Below are positions 7,652-15,576 of a stretch of 17,461 nucleotides of DNA, piece after piece. This stretch comes from Pseudomonadota bacterium (GTDB taxonomy: Bacteria; Pseudomonadota; Gammaproteobacteria; Burkholderiales; Burkholderiaceae_C), in the NCBI GenBank assembly GCA_023435325.1, contig JAEYRT010000295.1, positions 1 through 17,461 on the forward strand. Direction: 5' to 3'. Position numbers and translations under genes: made by a program. The notes below the pieces were generated by a model, which saw nothing but the letters and a program-made list of their open reading frames with translations, was not told the DNA's origin and did not search any database. Every line of letters starts with the position of its first letter. The stretch's first letter is position 1.

Positions 7652-8017
7652 ATGTTGACCAAGAAAGAGCAGCGTCTGCGTCGTGCACGCCAAACTCGTA
7701 TCCGCATTGCACAGCAAGGCGTGGCACGTTTGAGCGTGAATCGTACGAACCTCCACATCTACGCCAGCGTCTTCTCCGAAGACGGCACCAAGGTGTTGGC
7801 CACAGCTTCGACTGCCGAAGCCTCCGTGCGCGCACAACTGGGCGCCGCTGGCAAGGGTGGCAACGTGGCTGCCGCCACACAAATCGGCAAGCTGATTGCC
7901 GAGCGTGCTAAGGCTGCCGGCGTTGAGAAAGTGGCTTTCGATCGCGCTGGTTTCGCATACCATGGCCGCGTGAAGGCTTTGGCAGAAGCCGCCCGTGAAG
8001 CGGGCCTGCAGTTCTAA
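7652..8017 (+). CDS. rplR: 50S ribosomal protein L18
   Basis: A 121-residue L18; the E. coli protein has 117. With L5 it brings 5S rRNA into the central protuberance. The basic N-terminus ([16 protein letters not shown]) contacts 5S rRNA. The rest holds the L18 core, including [21 protein letters not shown] and the C-terminal [20 protein letters not shown]. The ribosome site AAGGAG precedes the ATG at 7652. Gaps to rplF (11 nt) and rpsE (14 nt) are short, as expected within one operon. Confidence 0.98.
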   Translation: MLTKKEQRLRRARQTRIRIAQQGVARLSVNRTNLHIYASVFSEDGTKVLATASTAEASVRAQLGAAGKGGNVAAATQIGKLIAERAKAAGVEKVAFDRAGFAYHGRVKALAEAAREAGLQF

Positions 8018-8031
8018 GCGGAGCGGACAAA

Positions 8032-8550
8032 ATGGCAAAGTTTTCCCCCAAGGTGCAAGACGAAGGTCGTGACGACGGTCTGCGCGAAAAAATGATCGCG
8101 GTGAACCGCGTAACCAAGGTTGTGAAGGGTGGCCGTATCCTCGGCTTCGCTGCACTGACCGTGGTTGGCGACGGTGATGGCCGCGTTGGCATGGGCAAGG
8201 GCAAGTCCAAGGAAGTGCCTGCAGCTGTGCAAAAGGGCATGGAAGAGTCCCGCCGCAACATGATGAAGGTGTCCCTGAAGAGCGGCACCATCCACCACTC
8301 TGTGGTGGGTCACCATGGCGCAGCCCGCGTGGAACTGCACCCAGCCCCCAAGGGTACCGGTATCATCGCCGGCGGCCCAATGCGCGCTGTGTTCGAAGTG
8401 GTGGGTATCACCGACATCGTGGCCAAGAGCCATGGTTCTTCGAACCCTTACAACATGGTTCGCGCCACTTTTGACGCGCTGAAGAACTCCACTACTCCCG
8501 CAGAAGTGGCAGCGAAGCGCGGCAAGTCGGTCGAAGACCTGTTCGCCTGA
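8032..8550 (+). CDS. rpsE: 30S ribosomal protein S5
   Basis: A 172-residue S5; the E. coli protein has 167. S5 lies at the mRNA entry channel and affects decoding accuracy. The double-stranded-RNA-binding-like N-terminal half contains the S5 signature [21 protein letters not shown] (about residues 37-57), followed by [18 protein letters not shown]. The C-terminal half includes [20 protein letters not shown]. The ribosome site is CGGAG before the ATG at 8032. It is followed by rpmD after 14 nt, the usual spc order. Confidence 0.98.
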   Translation: MAKFSPKVQDEGRDDGLREKMIAVNRVTKVVKGGRILGFAALTVVGDGDGRVGMGKGKSKEVPAAVQKGMEESRRNMMKVSLKSGTIHHSVVGHHGAARVELHPAPKGTGIIAGGPMRAVFEVVGITDIVAKSHGSSNPYNMVRATFDALKNSTTPAEVAAKRGKSVEDLFA

Positions 8551-8564
8551 TCGGAGTCCAGCAC

Positions 8565-8747
8565 ATGTCTACACAACAAACCATCAAGGTTCAGCTGGTT
8601 CGTAGCCCCATCGGCACCAAAGAGTCGCACCGTGCGACTGTGCGTGGCCTGGGTCTGCGCAAGCTGAATAGCGTTAGCGAACTGCAGGACACACCTGAAG
8701 TGCGCGGCATGATTAACAAGATCGCCTACTTGGTGAAGGTTCTGTGA
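8565..8747 (+). CDS. rpmD: 50S ribosomal protein L30
   Basis: A 60-residue L30; the E. coli protein has 59. It is a small large-subunit protein with a ferredoxin-like fold. Family hallmarks are [20 protein letters not shown] near the start, [13 protein letters not shown] in the middle, and [10 protein letters not shown] at the end. A GGAG ribosome site precedes the ATG. The stop at 8747 lies 11 nt before the chosen rplO start, and the rplO ribosome site (AAAGGA) begins on the last base of the rpmD stop codon. Confidence 0.97.
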   Translation: MSTQQTIKVQLVRSPIGTKESHRATVRGLGLRKLNSVSELQDTPEVRGMINKIAYLVKVL

Positions 8748-8758
8748 AAGGATTGATG

Positions 8759-9190
8759 ATGGAACTCAATAGCATCAAGCCCGCAGAAGGCGCCAAGCAC
8801 GCCAAGCGTCGCGTGGGTCGCGGTATCGGTTCCGGTCTGGGTAAGACCGCCGGCCGTGGTCACAAGGGTCAGAAGTCGCGTTCGGGTGGCTACCACAAGG
8901 TAGGCTTCGAAGGCGGTCAAATGCCCCTGCAGCGTCGTCTGCCCAAGCGTGGCTTCAAGTCCATGACTTTGAAGTTCAACGCTGAAGTGACATTGGCTGC
9001 TCTGGAGCAGCTGGGTCTGGCCGAAGTGGATGTCGCAGCTCTGAAGCAAGCAGGTCTGGTGGCTGCCAACGCCCAAGTGGTGAAGGTCATCAAGAGCGGC
9101 GCGCTGACCAAGGCTGTCAAGCTGAACGGCGTAGCCGCTACAGCTGGCGCCAAGGCTGCCATCGAAGCTGCTGGTGGCAGCATCGCCTGA
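8759..9190 (+). CDS. rplO: 50S ribosomal protein L15
   Basis: A 143-residue L15; the E. coli protein has 144. It is a late-assembly protein that threads a glycine-rich N-terminus through 23S rRNA. Starting at 8759 gives [20 protein letters not shown], the family N-terminus. A second ATG three bases earlier and a GTG at 8744 are also in frame, but AAAGGA at 8747-8752 is best spaced (6 nt) for 8759. The glycine/arginine-rich stretch [18 protein letters not shown] follows, then [20 protein letters not shown]. It is followed by secY after 22 nt. Confidence 0.96.
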   Translation: MELNSIKPAEGAKHAKRRVGRGIGSGLGKTAGRGHKGQKSRSGGYHKVGFEGGQMPLQRRLPKRGFKSMTLKFNAEVTLAALEQLGLAEVDVAALKQAGLVAANAQVVKVIKSGALTKAVKLNGVAATAGAKAAIEAAGGSIA

Positions 9191-9212
9191 TTAAGTTCTG
9201 AAAGAGACATCC

Positions 9213-10526
9213 GTGGCTACTAGCGCAGCTCAAATTGCAAAAACCGGCAAGTTTGGTGACTTGCGTCGCCGACTGGTTTTTCTGCTGCTTGCGCTGGTCG
9301 TATACCGCATCGGGGCGCATATCCCCGTGCCGGGCATCGATCCAGCGCAGCTGCAGCAGCTGTTCAATGGCCAGCAGGGCATTCTCAACCTGTTCAACAT
9401 GTTCTCGGGTGGAGCGCTGGAGCGCTTCACAGTGTTCGCACTGGGGATCATGCCGTATATCTCGGCATCGATCATCATGCAGCTGATGACATATGTCGTC
9501 CCCACATTTGAGCAGCTGAAGAAGGAAGGTGAGGCGGGTCGTCGCAAGATTACCCAATACACCCGCTATGGCACTTTGGCCTTGGCAATCTTCCAGTCGT
9601 TGGGTATTGCCGTGGCTTTGGAAAGCTCTCCAGGACTGGTGCTCGACCCAGGCATGGGCTTCCGCATCACTGCGGTGGTCAGCCTGACAGCCGGAACCAT
9701 GTTTCTGATGTGGCTCGGCGAGCAGATCACAGAGCGTGGTCTGGGCAACGGCATCTCCATTCTGATCTTTGCTGGTATTGCCGCAGGCTTGCCCAGCTCG
9801 ATCGGTGGATTGCTGGAGCTGGTTCGCACCGGTGCCATGAGCATCCTGGCCGCGATCTTCATCGTTCTCGTGGTGGCAGCCGTGACGTACTTCGTCGTGT
9901 TTGTCGAGCGAGGCCAACGTAAGATCCTGGTGAATTACGCACGCCGCCAAGTCGGCAACAAGGTGTATGGTGGTCAGTCTTCGCACTTGCCACTGAAGCT
10001 CAACATGGCAGGTGTGATTCCTCCCATCTTTGCTTCCTCGATCATCTTGCTGCCCGCAACCGTGGTGAATTGGTTCAGTGCAGGGGAATCCATGCGCTGG
10101 CTGAAGGACATTGCAGCGACGTTGACCCCCGGTCAGCCGATTTATGTGATGCTCTACGCCGCCGCAATCATTTTCTTCTGTTTCTTCTATACAGCACTCG
10201 TGTTCAATAGCCGCGAGACCGCTGATAATCTGAAGAAGAGTGGTGCTTTCATCCCTGGCATTCGCCCTGGTGACCAGACAGCCCGCTACATTGACAAGAT
10301 TTTGGTGCGTTTGACGCTGGCCGGCGCCATCTACATCACGTTTGTGTGTTTGTTGCCTGAGTTCATGATCCTGAAGTACAACGTACCGTTTTACTTCGGT
10401 GGTACATCGCTGCTGATTATTGTGGTGGTGACCATGGATTTCATGGCGCAGGTACAGAACTACATGATGTCGCAACAGTACGAGTCCCTTCTGAAGAAGG
10501 CCAACTTCAAGGCATCAGGTCACTGA
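9213..10526 (+). CDS. secY: Preprotein translocase channel subunit SecY
   Basis: A 437-residue inner-membrane protein; E. coli SecY has 443. It forms the protein-conducting channel with SecE and SecG and works with SecA or the ribosome. Ten hydrophobic segments are expected; the first is [23 protein letters not shown], about residues 19-41. The plug and second-helix region [24 protein letters not shown] and the basic cytoplasmic loop [13 protein letters not shown] are clear SecY hallmarks. The start is GTG at 9213, with GAAAGAGA upstream. In many bacteria infA or rpmJ follows; here a 12-bp hairpin and then rpmJ follow. Confidence 0.98.
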   Translation: MATSAAQIAKTGKFGDLRRRLVFLLLALVVYRIGAHIPVPGIDPAQLQQLFNGQQGILNLFNMFSGGALERFTVFALGIMPYISASIIMQLMTYVVPTFEQLKKEGEAGRRKITQYTRYGTLALAIFQSLGIAVALESSPGLVLDPGMGFRITAVVSLTAGTMFLMWLGEQITERGLGNGISILIFAGIAAGLPSSIGGLLELVRTGAMSILAAIFIVLVVAAVTYFVVFVERGQRKILVNYARRQVGNKVYGGQSSHLPLKLNMAGVIPPIFASSIILLPATVVNWFSAGESMRWLKDIAATLTPGQPIYVMLYAAAIIFFCFFYTALVFNSRETADNLKKSGAFIPGIRPGDQTARYIDKILVRLTLAGAIYITFVCLLPEFMILKYNVPFYFGGTSLLIIVVVTMDFMAQVQNYMMSQQYESLLKKANFKASGH

Positions 10527-10538
10527 GATATGAAGGCC

Positions 10539-10566
10539 ATTCCTCCCGGACATATCCGGGAGGAAT
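10539..10566 (+). other. Perfect stem-loop between secY and rpmJ
   Basis: ATTCCTCCCGGA (10539-10550) pairs perfectly with TCCGGGAGGAAT (10555-10566) around the loop CATA, a 12-bp stem 13 nt after the secY stop. No U-tract follows, so a simple intrinsic terminator is unlikely. It may be an RNA-processing or stability element, or a partial attenuator that lowers expression downstream. Confidence 0.75.
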
Positions 10567-10665
10567 CCATCAACAGGCAAGTATGAGTGCTCTGCACTTT
10601 TTCGCGGTCACAGGCAGTGTCCAGGTCGAAGAAGTGAAACGGATGCAAAGTTTTAGGAGAATGAA

Positions 10666-10779
10666 ATGAGAGTTTCGGCTTCGGTCAAGAAAATCTGCCG
10701 CAACTGCAAGATCATCCGCCGCAAGGGTGTGGTACGCGTGATCTGCACAGACCAGCGCCATAAGCAGCGCCAGGGCTGA
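10666..10779 (+). CDS. rpmJ: 50S ribosomal protein L36 (zinc-binding form)
   Basis: A very short gene encoding 37 residues, [20 protein letters not shown] and then a basic tail ending RHKQRQG. The zinc ligands are all present: Cys11, Cys14, Cys27 and His32, so this is the cysteine-containing (C+) form. L36 is a small large-subunit protein that stabilises 23S rRNA. The ATG at 10666 has a strong AGGAG ribosome site 6 nt upstream. It sits between secY and rpsM, as in other proteobacteria. A 28-codon open frame upstream ends in an ATGA overlap with this start, but its status is doubtful. Confidence 0.96.
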   Translation: MRVSASVKKICRNCKIIRRKGVVRVICTDQRHKQRQG

Positions 10780-10801
10780 TTGAAAGTATTAGAGGACTAA
10801 T

Positions 10802-11167
10802 ATGGCACGTATTGCTGGTATTAACATCCCGCCCCACAAGCATGCTGAAATCGGCCTGACCGCCATTTACGGCATCGGTCGTACGACTGCTCGCAAGATC
10901 TGCGAAGCTTGCGGTATCGAGTACTCCAAGAAGGTGAAGGACCTGACTGACGCGGACCTGGAAAAGATCCGTGACCAGCTGACCAACATGACCTTGGAAG
11001 GCGACCTGCGTCGTGAAACAACCATGAACATCAAGCGTTTGATGGACATCGGTTGCTACCGCGGCTTCCGCCACCGTCGTGGTCTGCCCATGCGCGGTCA
11101 ACGTACACGTACCAATGCGCGCACTCGTAAGGGTCCCCGCAAAGGTGCAGCGGCACTGAAGAAATAA
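10802..11167 (+). CDS. rpsM: 30S ribosomal protein S13
   Basis: A 121-residue S13; the E. coli protein has 118. It is a head protein that contacts the P-site tRNA and bridges to the large subunit. Recognisable parts are [19 protein letters not shown] at the start, the helix-hairpin-helix stretch [17 protein letters not shown] (about residues 22-38), and the C-terminal tRNA-contacting tail [24 protein letters not shown] ribosome site precedes the ATG at 10802. It opens the segment corresponding to the E. coli alpha operon, although no separate promoter is evident upstream. Confidence 0.98.
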   Translation: MARIAGINIPPHKHAEIGLTAIYGIGRTTARKICEACGIEYSKKVKDLTDADLEKIRDQLTNMTLEGDLRRETTMNIKRLMDIGCYRGFRHRRGLPMRGQRTRTNARTRKGPRKGAAALKK

Positions 11168-11184
11168 GGGATTGAGAGATCACT

Positions 11185-11586
11185 ATGGCTAAGGCACAAA
11201 ACAACGCTGCAGCACGTGTACGTAAGAAGGTTCGCAAGAACATTTCTGACGGCATTGCACACGTGCACGCTTCGTTCAACAACACGATCATCACCATCAC
11301 CGACCGTCAAGGCAACGCGCTGTCGTGGGCTTCGTCGGGTGGCCAGGGCTTCAAGGGTTCGCGTAAGTCGACTCCTTTTGCTGCTCAGGTTGCATCGGAA
11401 GTGGCCGGTCGTGCTGCTATCGAACAGGGCATCAAGAACCTGGAAGTTGAAATCAAGGGTCCCGGTCCTGGCCGTGAATCCTCGGTTCGCGCCCTGGGTG
11501 CTCTGGGTATCCGCATCACTTCCATCTCGGACGTGACTCCGGTTCCCCACAACGGCTGCCGCCCTCAAAAGCGTCGTCGTATCTAA
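11185..11586 (+). CDS. rpsK: 30S ribosomal protein S11
   Basis: A 133-residue S11; the E. coli protein has 129. It lies on the platform near the mRNA exit site. The hallmarks are [20 protein letters not shown] in the N-terminal third, [20 protein letters not shown] in the middle, and the signature [18 protein letters not shown] with the end [12 protein letters not shown]. The start has GAGAG upstream. Two hairpins separate it from rpsD, a wider gap than most in this operon. Confidence 0.98.
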   Translation: MAKAQNNAAARVRKKVRKNISDGIAHVHASFNNTIITITDRQGNALSWASSGGQGFKGSRKSTPFAAQVASEVAGRAAIEQGIKNLEVEIKGPGPGRESSVRALGALGIRITSISDVTPVPHNGCRPQKRRRI

Positions 11587-11602
11587 TTTTATTAAGCCCA
11601 CC

Positions 11603-11652
11603 GCCACCCGGGTTGCCTTGGCACCCCGGGTGGCTCCCGTGTTTAAGCACGG
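11603..11652 (+). other. Tandem stem-loops between rpsK and rpsD
   Basis: GCCACCCGGG (11603-11612) pairs perfectly with CCCGGGTGGC (11625-11634), a 10-bp GC-rich stem. A shorter hairpin follows: CCGTG (11637-11641) with CACGG (11648-11652). The first looks like a terminator stem, but no U-tract follows it. In E. coli, S4 (the next gene's product) represses its own operon by binding mRNA, so an S4 target or a processing site is possible. That is inference only. Confidence 0.65.
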
Positions 11653-11674
11653 TAGATGAATAAAGGAAACTCAA

Positions 11675-12298
11675 GTGGCACGTTATATCGGCCCCAAGGC
11701 CAAACTCTCCCGCCGTGAAGGCACCGATCTGTTCCTGAAGTCTGCTCGTCGCTCGATCGCTGACAAGGCGAAGTTCGACAGCAAGCCTGGCCAGCATGGC
11801 CGCACTTCGGGCCAGCGCACTTCCGACTACGGTCTGCAGCTGCGTGAAAAGCAGAAGGTCAAGCGCATGTACGGCGTGCTGGAAAAGCAATTCCGTCGTT
11901 ACTTCGAAGCTGCTGACAGCAAGAAGGGCAACACTGGCGCGAACCTGCTGGGTCTGCTGGAAACCCGTCTGGACAACGTGGTCTACCGCATGGGCTTCGG
12001 CTCCACACGTGCTGAAGCACGTCAGCTGGTGTCCCACAAGGCCATCACCGTGAATGGCCAATCCGTGAACATCCCTTCCTACCTGGTGAAGGCTGGTGAC
12101 GTAGTTGCTGTGCGCGAAAAGTCCAAGAAGCAAGCCCGTATCGTTGAAGCCCTGCAACTGGCTCAGCAAGTGGGTTTCCCTGCTTGGGTGGAAGTGAGCC
12201 TGGACAAGGCAGAAGGCACATTCAAGCAAGTGCCTGACCGCGATCAATTCGCTGCAGACATCAACGAATCTCTGATCGTTGAGTTGTACTCGCGTTAA
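11675..12298 (+). CDS. rpsD: 30S ribosomal protein S4
   Basis: A 207-residue S4; the E. coli protein has 206. It is a primary 16S rRNA-binding protein at the mRNA entry site, and in E. coli it represses the alpha operon. The N-terminal domain starts [16 protein letters not shown], and the S4 RNA-binding domain ([20 protein letters not shown], about residues 94-113) follows. There are no cysteines, so it is the zinc-free form. The start is GTG at 11675, with AAAGGAAA upstream. Hairpins flank it on both sides, unlike most genes in the block, which suggests its level is tuned apart from its neighbours. Confidence 0.97.
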   Translation: MARYIGPKAKLSRREGTDLFLKSARRSIADKAKFDSKPGQHGRTSGQRTSDYGLQLREKQKVKRMYGVLEKQFRRYFEAADSKKGNTGANLLGLLETRLDNVVYRMGFGSTRAEARQLVSHKAITVNGQSVNIPSYLVKAGDVVAVREKSKKQARIVEALQLAQQVGFPAWVEVSLDKAEGTFKQVPDRDQFAADINESLIVELYSR

Positions 12299-12308
12299 TC
12301 GTAGTTTC

Positions 12309-12360
12309 GGTTGAGCCATCAACCATCCCGTTCCTAAACCGCGAGGCATCGCGGTTTAGG
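12309..12360 (+). other. Two stem-loops between rpsD and rpoA
   Basis: GGTTGA (12309-12314) pairs with TCAACC (12319-12324) around GCCA. Then CCTAAACCGCGA (12333-12344) pairs perfectly with TCGCGGTTTAGG (12349-12360) around GGCA, a 12-bp stem. No U-tract follows. The second hairpin has the same size (12-bp stem, 4-nt loop) as the one between secY and rpmJ, with a different sequence. Confidence 0.72.
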
Positions 12361-12415
12361 TGCTTCACCAGCCTTACCGGTGTAACGAGCCGGGGGTATT
12401 GAGAGGAAGTTCTGC

Positions 12416-13417
12416 ATGCAAACAAATCTGCTGAAACCCAAGACGATCAATGTTGAGCAGCTTGGCCACAACCGTGCCAAGGTGACGCTGGAGCCTTTCG
12501 AGCGTGGCTATGGCCATACGCTGGGCAACGCACTGCGCCGCGTTCTGCTGTCGTCCATGGTGGGTTACGCAGCGACGGAAGTCACGATTGCTGGCGTGCT
12601 GCACGAGTACTCGTCCATCGATGGCGTGCAAGAAGATGTGACCAACATCCTCCTGAACCTGAAGGGCGTGGTGTTCAAGCTGCACAACCGTGACGAAGTG
12701 ACGTTGAGTCTGCGCAAGGATGGCGAAGGCGTGGTGACCGCGCGTGACATCCAGACTCCCCACGACGTTGAGATCATCAATCCTGACCACGTGATCGCCA
12801 ACCTGTCGCAAGGCGGCAAGCTGGATATGCAGATCAAGGTGGAACAGGGCCGTGGCTATGTGCCCGGTAACGTGCGCCGCTATGGTGACGAGTCGACCAA
12901 GTCGATCGGCCGTATCGTGCTGGACGCATCGTTCTCCCCCGTTCGCCGCGTGAGCTACACCGTGGAATCTGCCCGTGTGGAGCAGCGTACCGATCTGGAC
13001 AAACTGGTTGTCGAAATCGAAACCAATGGCGCCATCAACGCTGAAGACGCAGTGCGCGCATCCGCCAAGATTCTGGTGGAACAGCTGGCTGTGTTCGCGC
13101 AACTGGACGGCGAGTTCGGCGAAGGCGGCATCCTGGGCGGTGGCAGCAGCAGCCGTTCGAATGCACAGACGTTCGATCCTATCTTGCTGCGTCCCGTGGA
13201 CGAGCTGGAGCTGACCGTTCGCTCCGCAAACTGCCTGAAGGCAGAAAACATTTACTACATCGGTGATCTGATTCAGCGCACCGAGAACGAGTTGCTCAAG
13301 ACACCTAACCTGGGTCGTAAGTCGCTCAACGAAATCAAGGAAGTGCTGGCTTCCCGTGGTCTGACTCTGGGCATGAAGCTCGAGAACTGGCCACCAGCTG
13401 GCCTGGAAAAGCGTTAA
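12416..13417 (+). CDS. rpoA: RNA polymerase alpha subunit
   Basis: A 333-residue alpha subunit; the E. coli protein has 329. The N-terminal domain (about 1-235) dimerises and nucleates core assembly; [20 protein letters not shown] is its hallmark. A flexible linker rich in Gly and Ser ([11 protein letters not shown]) leads to the C-terminal domain, where [18 protein letters not shown] holds Arg269, equivalent to the DNA- and activator-contacting Arg265 of E. coli. The end is [15 protein letters not shown]. The ATG at 12416 has GAGAGGAAG upstream. It sits between rpsD and rplQ, the standard alpha-operon order. Confidence 0.98.
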   Translation: MQTNLLKPKTINVEQLGHNRAKVTLEPFERGYGHTLGNALRRVLLSSMVGYAATEVTIAGVLHEYSSIDGVQEDVTNILLNLKGVVFKLHNRDEVTLSLRKDGEGVVTARDIQTPHDVEIINPDHVIANLSQGGKLDMQIKVEQGRGYVPGNVRRYGDESTKSIGRIVLDASFSPVRRVSYTVESARVEQRTDLDKLVVEIETNGAINAEDAVRASAKILVEQLAVFAQLDGEFGEGGILGGGSSSRSNAQTFDPILLRPVDELELTVRSANCLKAENIYYIGDLIQRTENELLKTPNLGRKSLNEIKEVLASRGLTLGMKLENWPPAGLEKR

Positions 13418-13431
13418 TTCGCTAGCCAAGC

Positions 13432-13437
13432 TATAAT
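13432..13437 (+). promoter_or_regulatory. Possible -10 box upstream of rplQ
   Basis: A perfect TATAAT lies in the rpoA-rplQ gap, but no -35-like hexamer is found 15-19 nt upstream. If used, transcription would start near 13444, inside the left arm of the terminator hairpin at 13440-13471. Such a transcript could not form the full stem. This could be chance. Confidence 0.3.
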
Positions 13438-13439
13438 CG

Positions 13440-13480
13440 CTGGCTCTTGACCTGCAAGGGTTGAGAGCCAGTTATTTTTA
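13440..13480 (+). terminator. Intrinsic terminator or attenuator between rpoA and rplQ
   Basis: CTGGCTCTTGACC (13440-13452) pairs with GGTTGAGAGCCAG (13459-13471), a 13-bp stem with two G-U wobbles and the 6-nt loop TGCAAG. It is followed at once by TTATTTTTA (13472-13480). This has the shape of a Rho-independent terminator. Because rplQ follows on the same strand, it probably acts partially, or rplQ has its own promoter. Confidence 0.8.
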
Positions 13481-13542
13481 CCAAGTGCACCGGGCGGTAC
13501 CTGATACGGCCACCCGACCAAACTATTTAAAAGGAAAGCACC

Positions 13543-13923
13543 ATGCGTCACGGAAATGGCCTGCGTAAACTGAACCGTACTTCTGCTCACCGCAAGGCGA
13601 TGCTGCAGAACATGATGAACTCCTTGATCGAACACGAAGCGATCAAGACCACTGTTCCCAAGGCCAAGGAACTGCGCCGCGTGATCGAGCCCATGATCAC
13701 TCTGGCCAAGGTGGACACCGTGGCTAACCGCCGTCTGGCATTTGACCGTCTGCGTGACCGCGACAGCGTGACCAAGCTGTTCAACGTGCTGGGACCCCGC
13801 AACGCCAACCGTCCTGGTGGCTACACTCGCATCCTGAAGATGGGCTTCCGCGTGGGCGACAACGCACCTATGGCTTACGTTGAGCTGGTGGAACAAGCCG
13901 CTGAAACTCAAGCTGCAGAATAA
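13543..13923 (+). CDS. rplQ: 50S ribosomal protein L17
   Basis: A 126-residue L17; the E. coli protein has 127. It lies near the peptide exit tunnel. The hallmark N-terminus is [20 protein letters not shown], followed by [23 protein letters not shown] and the late segment [20 protein letters not shown]. The ATG at 13543 has AAAGGAAAG upstream. An intrinsic-terminator-like hairpin separates it from rpoA, and tRNA-fMet begins 24 nt after its stop. Confidence 0.98.
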   Translation: MRHGNGLRKLNRTSAHRKAMLQNMMNSLIEHEAIKTTVPKAKELRRVIEPMITLAKVDTVANRRLAFDRLRDRDSVTKLFNVLGPRNANRPGGYTRILKMGFRVGDNAPMAYVELVEQAAETQAAE

Positions 13924-13931
13924 TTCTGTGC

Positions 13932-13937
13932 TATAAT
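13932..13937 (+). promoter_or_regulatory. Possible -10 box for tRNA-fMet
   Basis: A perfect TATAAT stands 10 nt before the tRNA 5' end, so transcription would start near 13944, giving a leader of about 4 nt. No -35-like hexamer is seen at the usual distance. The immediate context GCTATAAT is shared with the box at 13432. The tRNA may instead be co-transcribed with rplQ. Confidence 0.4.
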
Positions 13938-13947
13938 TTGGATATAT

Positions 13948-14024
<77 letters not shown>

Positions 14025-14030
14025 AATTGA

Positions 14031-14063
14031 AAACCCTGTTGAAGCAATTCAACAGGGTTTTTT
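14031..14063 (+). terminator. Strong intrinsic terminator after tRNA-fMet
   Basis: AAACCCTGTTGAA (14031-14043) pairs perfectly with TTCAACAGGGTTT (14048-14060) around the stable tetraloop GCAA. The stem runs into six T residues (14058-14063). This ends the tRNA and probably the whole ribosomal transcript. Confidence 0.93.
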
Positions 14064-14204
14064 GTTGTCTCAAACGGAGGGTGGGGAATTGGCGCGTGCG
14101 GCGGCCACGGCTGAAAATTTCTTTGCATGTACCGCTAGCGGCACGCGGCGCAAGGACTTCCCCAAGCTGCCACAATGGCGCCCCTTGTTTGATTGAGCGC
14201 TGCT

Positions 14205-14296
14205 AAAAACATAGCTTTTAATGCTTGATAGATCATGTTTTCAGATATTTTTATATTTGAAATCATTGTCTGATAAGCGCAAACAGCTCTTGTTTT
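14205..14296. repeat. Imperfect palindromic intergenic element, copy 3
   Basis: It lies between the tRNA terminator and the Hsp70-like gene. The left arm (14205-14245) reads A-rich, ATAGCT, GCTTGATAGA, ATGTTTTCAGA. The reverse complement of the right arm (14258-14296) reads AAAACAAGAGCTG, GCGCTTATCAGA, ATGATTTCA. The two arms align along their whole length around an AT-rich centre. They share the order of motifs seen in the elements at 87-178 and 4755-4848. The rest of this gap (about 14064-14204) shows nothing I recognise. Confidence 0.65.
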
Positions 14297-14325
14297 GAAA
14301 GGGCGGCCGACACTGGATTTTTTGC

Positions 14326-15576
14326 ATGCACATTCTCCCGCACACCACGCTGGGCATTGACTTTGGCACTTCCAACTCCGCCATGGCGTGGCGCACCCAA
14401 GGTCAAATCGCACAACTGGTGCCACTGGAAGGCAAGGCGGCTGCCATGCCCACGGCGCTGTTCTTCAATTACGAAGACCGCAGCACGCACTATGGCCGTG
14501 ATGCCATGCAGCAGTACTTGGCGGGCGAAGAGGGTCGCCTGATGCGCTCGCTCAAGAGTTTGCTGGGCAGCAGCTTGTTGCAGGACAAGACGGCGGTGCA
14601 CGGCAAGCTGGTGAGCTACCAAGACATCATCGCCATGTTCCTGCAGCATTTGGCGCAGCAGGCCCAGCAACACATGGGTGGCCTGCCGGAACGCGTGGTG
14701 CTGGGCCGACCTGTGCACTTTGTGGACGGCAATCCTGCGCGTGATGCGTTGGCGCAGTCGTCGCTAGAGGCAGCTGCGCATACGGCGGGCTTCAAGGAAG
14801 TTGCTTTCCAGCTTGAACCGATTGCCGCTGCATTGGACTATGAACAGCGCTTGAGTGAAGAGGCATGCATTCTGGTGGTGGACATTGGCGGTGGCACATC
14901 CGACTTCACCGTGGTGCGACTTGGCCCCCAGCACGCAGGCAAGCACGACCGCCTGCAGGACATTCTCGCCACCACGGGCGTGCACATTGGCGGCACGGAC
15001 TTTGACTACAAGCTCAATGTGGCTGAAGTACAGCCTTTGCTGGGGCTGGGCCATATCGGCCCCAATGGGCGTGAAGTGCCAAGCCGTGTGTTTTATGACT
15101 TGTCCACCTGGCATTTGATTCAGTGGCTGTACACCGCCAAGTCCATGCGCGAGGCCGAAGCGCTGCGCACCGACTACAGCGACCGCAATCTGCACGCCCG
15201 CCTGATGCGTGTGCTGGAGGAGCAGGCAGGTCACCGTCTGGCTGATGCGGTGGAGCAGGGCAAGATCACGGCATCCAGTACCGCCGCCACGGCGCTGATG
15301 GATCTGGGCTGGGTGGAAAGCGGCTTGTCTGCACAGATCACGCCCAAGGGGCTGGAGCAGCACTTGCAAGCGCTGCTGGGCGATGTAGTCAAGTGCGCGG
15401 AAGCATGCGTGAGCAAGGCGGGTCTGCGCAAAGCGCAGATCACGGCGCTGTATCTGACCGGTGGTTCGTCGGCCCTGCAGACGCTGTGTGATGCCTTGAA
15501 GGTGGCATTCCCCTCCACGCCGCAGGTCGCAGGTGATTTGTTTGGTGGTGTGGCGTCTGGTTTGGCTTACGCGTAA
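14326..15576 (+). CDS. yegD: Hsp70-family ATPase lacking a substrate-binding domain (YegD-like)
   Basis: A 416-residue cytoplasmic protein built almost only of the actin/Hsp70 nucleotide-binding domain; E. coli YegD has 450 and E. coli DnaK 638. Phosphate-1 motif GIDFGTSNS is at residues 10-18 and the connecting motif EPIAAALDY at 164-172. Phosphate-2 motif VVDIGGGTSDF is at 184-194, and the adenosine motif LTGGSSA at 377-383. The DnaK linker (DVLLLDVTPL-like) and beta-sandwich peptide-binding domain are missing, so a classic chaperone cycle is unlikely. Cellular role and client are unknown; the symbol is by likeness. The ATG at 14326 has no clear ribosome site, but upstream codons in frame offer no better start. 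It appears to be a single gene, convergent with rsmI. Confidence 0.85.
   Translation: MHILPHTTLGIDFGTSNSAMAWRTQGQIAQLVPLEGKAAAMPTALFFNYEDRSTHYGRDAMQQYLAGEEGRLMRSLKSLLGSSLLQDKTAVHGKLVSYQDIIAMFLQHLAQQAQQHMGGLPERVVLGRPVHFVDGNPARDALAQSSLEAAAHTAGFKEVAFQLEPIAAALDYEQRLSEEACILVVDIGGGTSDFTVVRLGPQHAGKHDRLQDILATTGVHIGGTDFDYKLNVAEVQPLLGLGHIGPNGREVPSRVFYDLSTWHLIQWLYTAKSMREAEALRTDYSDRNLHARLMRVLEEQAGHRLADAVEQGKITASSTAATALMDLGWVESGLSAQITPKGLEQHLQALLGDVVKCAEACVSKAGLRKAQITALYLTGGSSALQTLCDALKVAFPSTPQVAGDLFGGVASGLAYA

Noticed and set aside
9138..10475. 445-codon frame antisense to secY and rplO
   Set aside because: It overlaps a certain membrane-protein gene. Its composition (His, Gln and Cys rich) and lack of a ribosome site mark it as a shadow frame.
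10539..10566. Calling the secY-rpmJ hairpin an intrinsic terminator
   Set aside because: The stem is perfect, but CCATCAAC follows instead of a U-tract, and essential ribosomal genes lie downstream on the same strand.
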